This document shows, piece after piece, positions 39,975 to 41,465 of a stretch of DNA of 41,465 bases (the first letter of the stretch is position 1; each line of letters begins with the position of its first letter). Location: positions 1 to 41,465 of the forward strand of contig CAVBJJ010000015.1 in NCBI GenBank assembly GCA_963595735.1, written 5' to 3'. The stretch comes from CALWOS01 sp963595735. Its GTDB lineage: Bacteria; Bacillota; Clostridia; Oscillospirales; Oscillospiraceae. The notes beneath the pieces are model-generated. The model was not told the DNA's origin. It searched no databases and worked only from the letters and a program-made list of their open reading frames with translations. The position numbers were made by a program, and so were the translations under genes.

Positions 39975-41294
39975 ATGAAAAAGGTAGTGAAGTTTGGCGG
40001 CAGTTCTCTGGCCAACGCGGAGCAGTTCAAAAAGGTTGCGGAGATCATCCGGGCGGACGAGAGCCGGGTGTATGTGGTGCCCTCTGCCCCCGGTAAGCGC
40101 TTTTCCGGAGACACCAAGGTAACGGATATGCTGCTGAAGGCCTATGCCATGGCCAGCGCAGAGGAGGATTTTACCCAGCAGCTGGCGGATATTCAGGCGC
40201 GGTATAATGAGATCATCCAGGGACTGGGCATGACCGACTTCAGCCTGGACGAGGACTTTGCGGAGATCGCGGAGCATCTGCGTCTGGAGCCCAGTCGGGA
40301 CTACACGGCCTCCCGTGGCGAGTATCTCAACGGCAAGATCATGGCGGCTTATCTGGGCATGGAGTTCATTGACGCTCAGGAGGTCATCTTCTTCAACGAA
40401 GAGGGCGACATGAACACCTACAAAACCGAAAAGGTGCTCAGCAAGCGGCTGGAGGAAACGCCCCGGGCGGTGATCCCCGGCTTTTATGGCTGCGGCAAGG
40501 ATGGCCGCGTCAAGACCTTTTCCCGGGGCGGCTCCGATGTGACCGGTTCCGTGGTCGCCCAGGCGGCGCGGGTGGATATTTACGAAAACTGGACGGATGT
40601 TTCCGGTTTTCTGGTGGCCGATCCCCGCATTGTGGAAAACCCCGCCGGCATCAAGTTCATCACCTATCGTGAGCTGCGCGAGCTGTCCTACATGGGCGCT
40701 TCCGTGCTCCACGAGGAGGCGATTTTCCCAGTGCGGCACTGCGGCATTCCCATCAATATCCGCAACACCAACCGTCCCCAGGACGAGGGTACCTGGATCG
40801 TGGAGAGCACGGCGCAAAAACCGGATTATGTCGTCACCGGCATTGCCGGTAAAAAGGGCTTCTGTGCCATTTTGATCACCAAGAGCATGATGAATTCCGA
40901 GGTCGGCTTTGGCCGCAAGGTGCTGCAGGCGCTGGAGGACAGCGACATTTCCTTTGAGCATATGCCCTCCGGCATTGACACCATGACCATCGTGGTACAC
41001 GAGGACGAGTTCATGAGCAAAGAGCAGCGGGTCATTTCCGCCATCCACCGTCTGGCAAAGCCGGATTCCGTGGAGATCGAGTCGGATCTGGCGCTGATCG
41101 CCGTTGTGGGACGCGGGATGCGTTCCGCCAGCGGTACCGCCGGCAAGCTGTTCTCCGCACTGGCGGACGCCCAGGTCAATGTGCGCATGATCGACCAGGG
41201 CTCTTCCGAGCTGAACATCATCATCGGCGTGAGAAATGATGATTTTGAAACCGCCATCAAGTCTATTTACAACAGCTTTGTTCCCGCAAAGTAG
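39975..41294 (+). CDS. lysC: Aspartate kinase
   Basis: A 439-aa aspartokinase, first step to lysine, threonine and methionine. VVKFGGSSLANAEQF (4-18) binds substrate, FSRGGSDVTGS is the second kinase signature, and two ACT domains fill about 295-439 (AILITKSMMN..., ALIAVVGRGM...), consistent with feedback inhibition by an amino acid. GGGAGG precedes ATG 39975. It is the downstream neighbour of the broken sigK, with its own promoter. Confidence 0.95.
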   Translation: MKKVVKFGGSSLANAEQFKKVAEIIRADESRVYVVPSAPGKRFSGDTKVTDMLLKAYAMASAEEDFTQQLADIQARYNEIIQGLGMTDFSLDEDFAEIAEHLRLEPSRDYTASRGEYLNGKIMAAYLGMEFIDAQEVIFFNEEGDMNTYKTEKVLSKRLEETPRAVIPGFYGCGKDGRVKTFSRGGSDVTGSVVAQAARVDIYENWTDVSGFLVADPRIVENPAGIKFITYRELRELSYMGASVLHEEAIFPVRHCGIPINIRNTNRPQDEGTWIVESTAQKPDYVVTGIAGKKGFCAILITKSMMNSEVGFGRKVLQALEDSDISFEHMPSGIDTMTIVVHEDEFMSKEQRVISAIHRLAKPDSVEIESDLALIAVVGRGMRSASGTAGKLFSALADAQVNVRMIDQGSSELNIIIGVRNDDFETAIKSIYNSFVPAK

Positions 41295-41336
41295 TGCAGC
41301 GGACTTTTTTCTGAACCAGGTTTTGCCCACAAGGTC

Positions 41337-41364
41337 TTGACAGACGGAAAATTTGTGCTATAAT
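41337..41364 (+). promoter_or_regulatory. Promoter of the FMN riboswitch transcript
   Basis: TTGACA, 16-base spacer, TATAAT. Confidence 0.9.
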
Positions 41365-41382
41365 GCAGCCAAACAGAAGATA

Positions 41383-41465
41383 AGATTTTCGGGGCGGGGT
41401 GCAATTCCCCACCGGTGGTATAGCCCACGAGCCGTAAGGCATGATTCGGTGTGATTCCGAAGCCG
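41383..41465 (+). ncRNA. FMN riboswitch (RFN element), 3' end outside window
   Basis: GATTTTCGGGGCGGGGTGCAATTCCCCACCGGTGGTATAGCCCACGAGCC-type layout: the conserved CGGGGC.GGGTG, ATTCCC.ACCGG.GGTA and AGCCC.CGAGC blocks are all present in order. The gene it controls lies beyond the window, most probably riboflavin synthesis or transport. Confidence 0.93.

Overview
The window looks like chromosome from a GC-rich, spore-forming clostridium, most probably an Oscillospiraceae/Ruminococcaceae-type gut anaerobe. Evidence: clostridial housekeeping operons (tig-clpP-clpX-lon-engB; lepB-rbgA-rnhB-yraN-thrC), the DUF2344/B12-binding radical SAM pair, DUF1540, DUF2325, DUF3793, DUF3343 and DUF4364 families, an LL-DAP aminotransferase together with meso-DAP dehydrogenase, a pro-SigK-type sigma factor, and lysine and FMN riboswitches. 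Two runs of ten Ns break lon and rnhB, so it is a draft or metagenomic assembly; both breaks are reconciled below. No phage, IS, CRISPR or plasmid signature was seen. Assignments come from reading motifs and remembered families; no database search was run.

Layout. 1-3110: 3' end of a Sel1/TPR-like gene, tRNA-Ala(GGC), and the murT-gatD lipid II amidation operon (minus). 3270-4300: a DUF2325-DUF3793 operon (plus) behind a consensus promoter and two tandem inverted repeats that look like DtxR/MntR-type metal-regulator operators. 4307-9373 (minus): a seven-gene redox/selenium module: ATP-driven activase, YedF, cysteine desulfurase, DUF3343, double-cubane-cluster reductase, a second DUF3343 and a C_GCAxxG_C_C protein. 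9570-16434 (minus): engB, lon, clpX, clpP, tig. 16560-17679: a metallophosphoesterase divergent from a DUF1540 peptide. 17816-21719 (minus): lepB-rbgA-rnhB-yraN-thrC. 22009-25017 (minus): rplS and a radical SAM pair. 25078-25916 (minus): an M50 protease with a small membrane partner resembling SpoIVFB/SpoIVFA. 26107-27888 (plus): XdhC-like protein and the LysR type associated with selenium metabolism. 28085-32419 (plus): dapF-dapL-glmS and a Cys-rich protein. 32533-36425: an uncharacterised clostridial protein, an apparently autoregulated DUF4364 gene, tRNA-Gly(CCC), a DEDDh exonuclease and a nucleotidyltransferase. 36553-38797 (minus): dapA-ddh under a lysine riboswitch. 38947-41465 (plus): sigK with an aberrant 3' end, lysC, and the start of an FMN riboswitch.

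How it fits together. Three themes recur. (1) Anaerobic sulfur/selenium and low-potential redox chemistry: the 4.3-9.4 kb module and the xdhC-lysR pair 17 kb away share the selenium-trait families, and the module adds a double-cubane ATP-dependent reductase. (2) Diaminopimelate, lysine and cell-wall supply: lysC, dapA, ddh, dapF, dapL, glmS, murT-gatD, with two alternative routes to meso-DAP under different control. (3) Sporulation: pro-SigK whose last DNA-binding residues are replaced by unrelated sequence, plus a SpoIVFB-like protease. The best candidates for something undescribed are the double-cubane/selenium module, the broken sigK, the tandem metal-type operators, and the self-overlapping palindrome of the DUF4364 gene.
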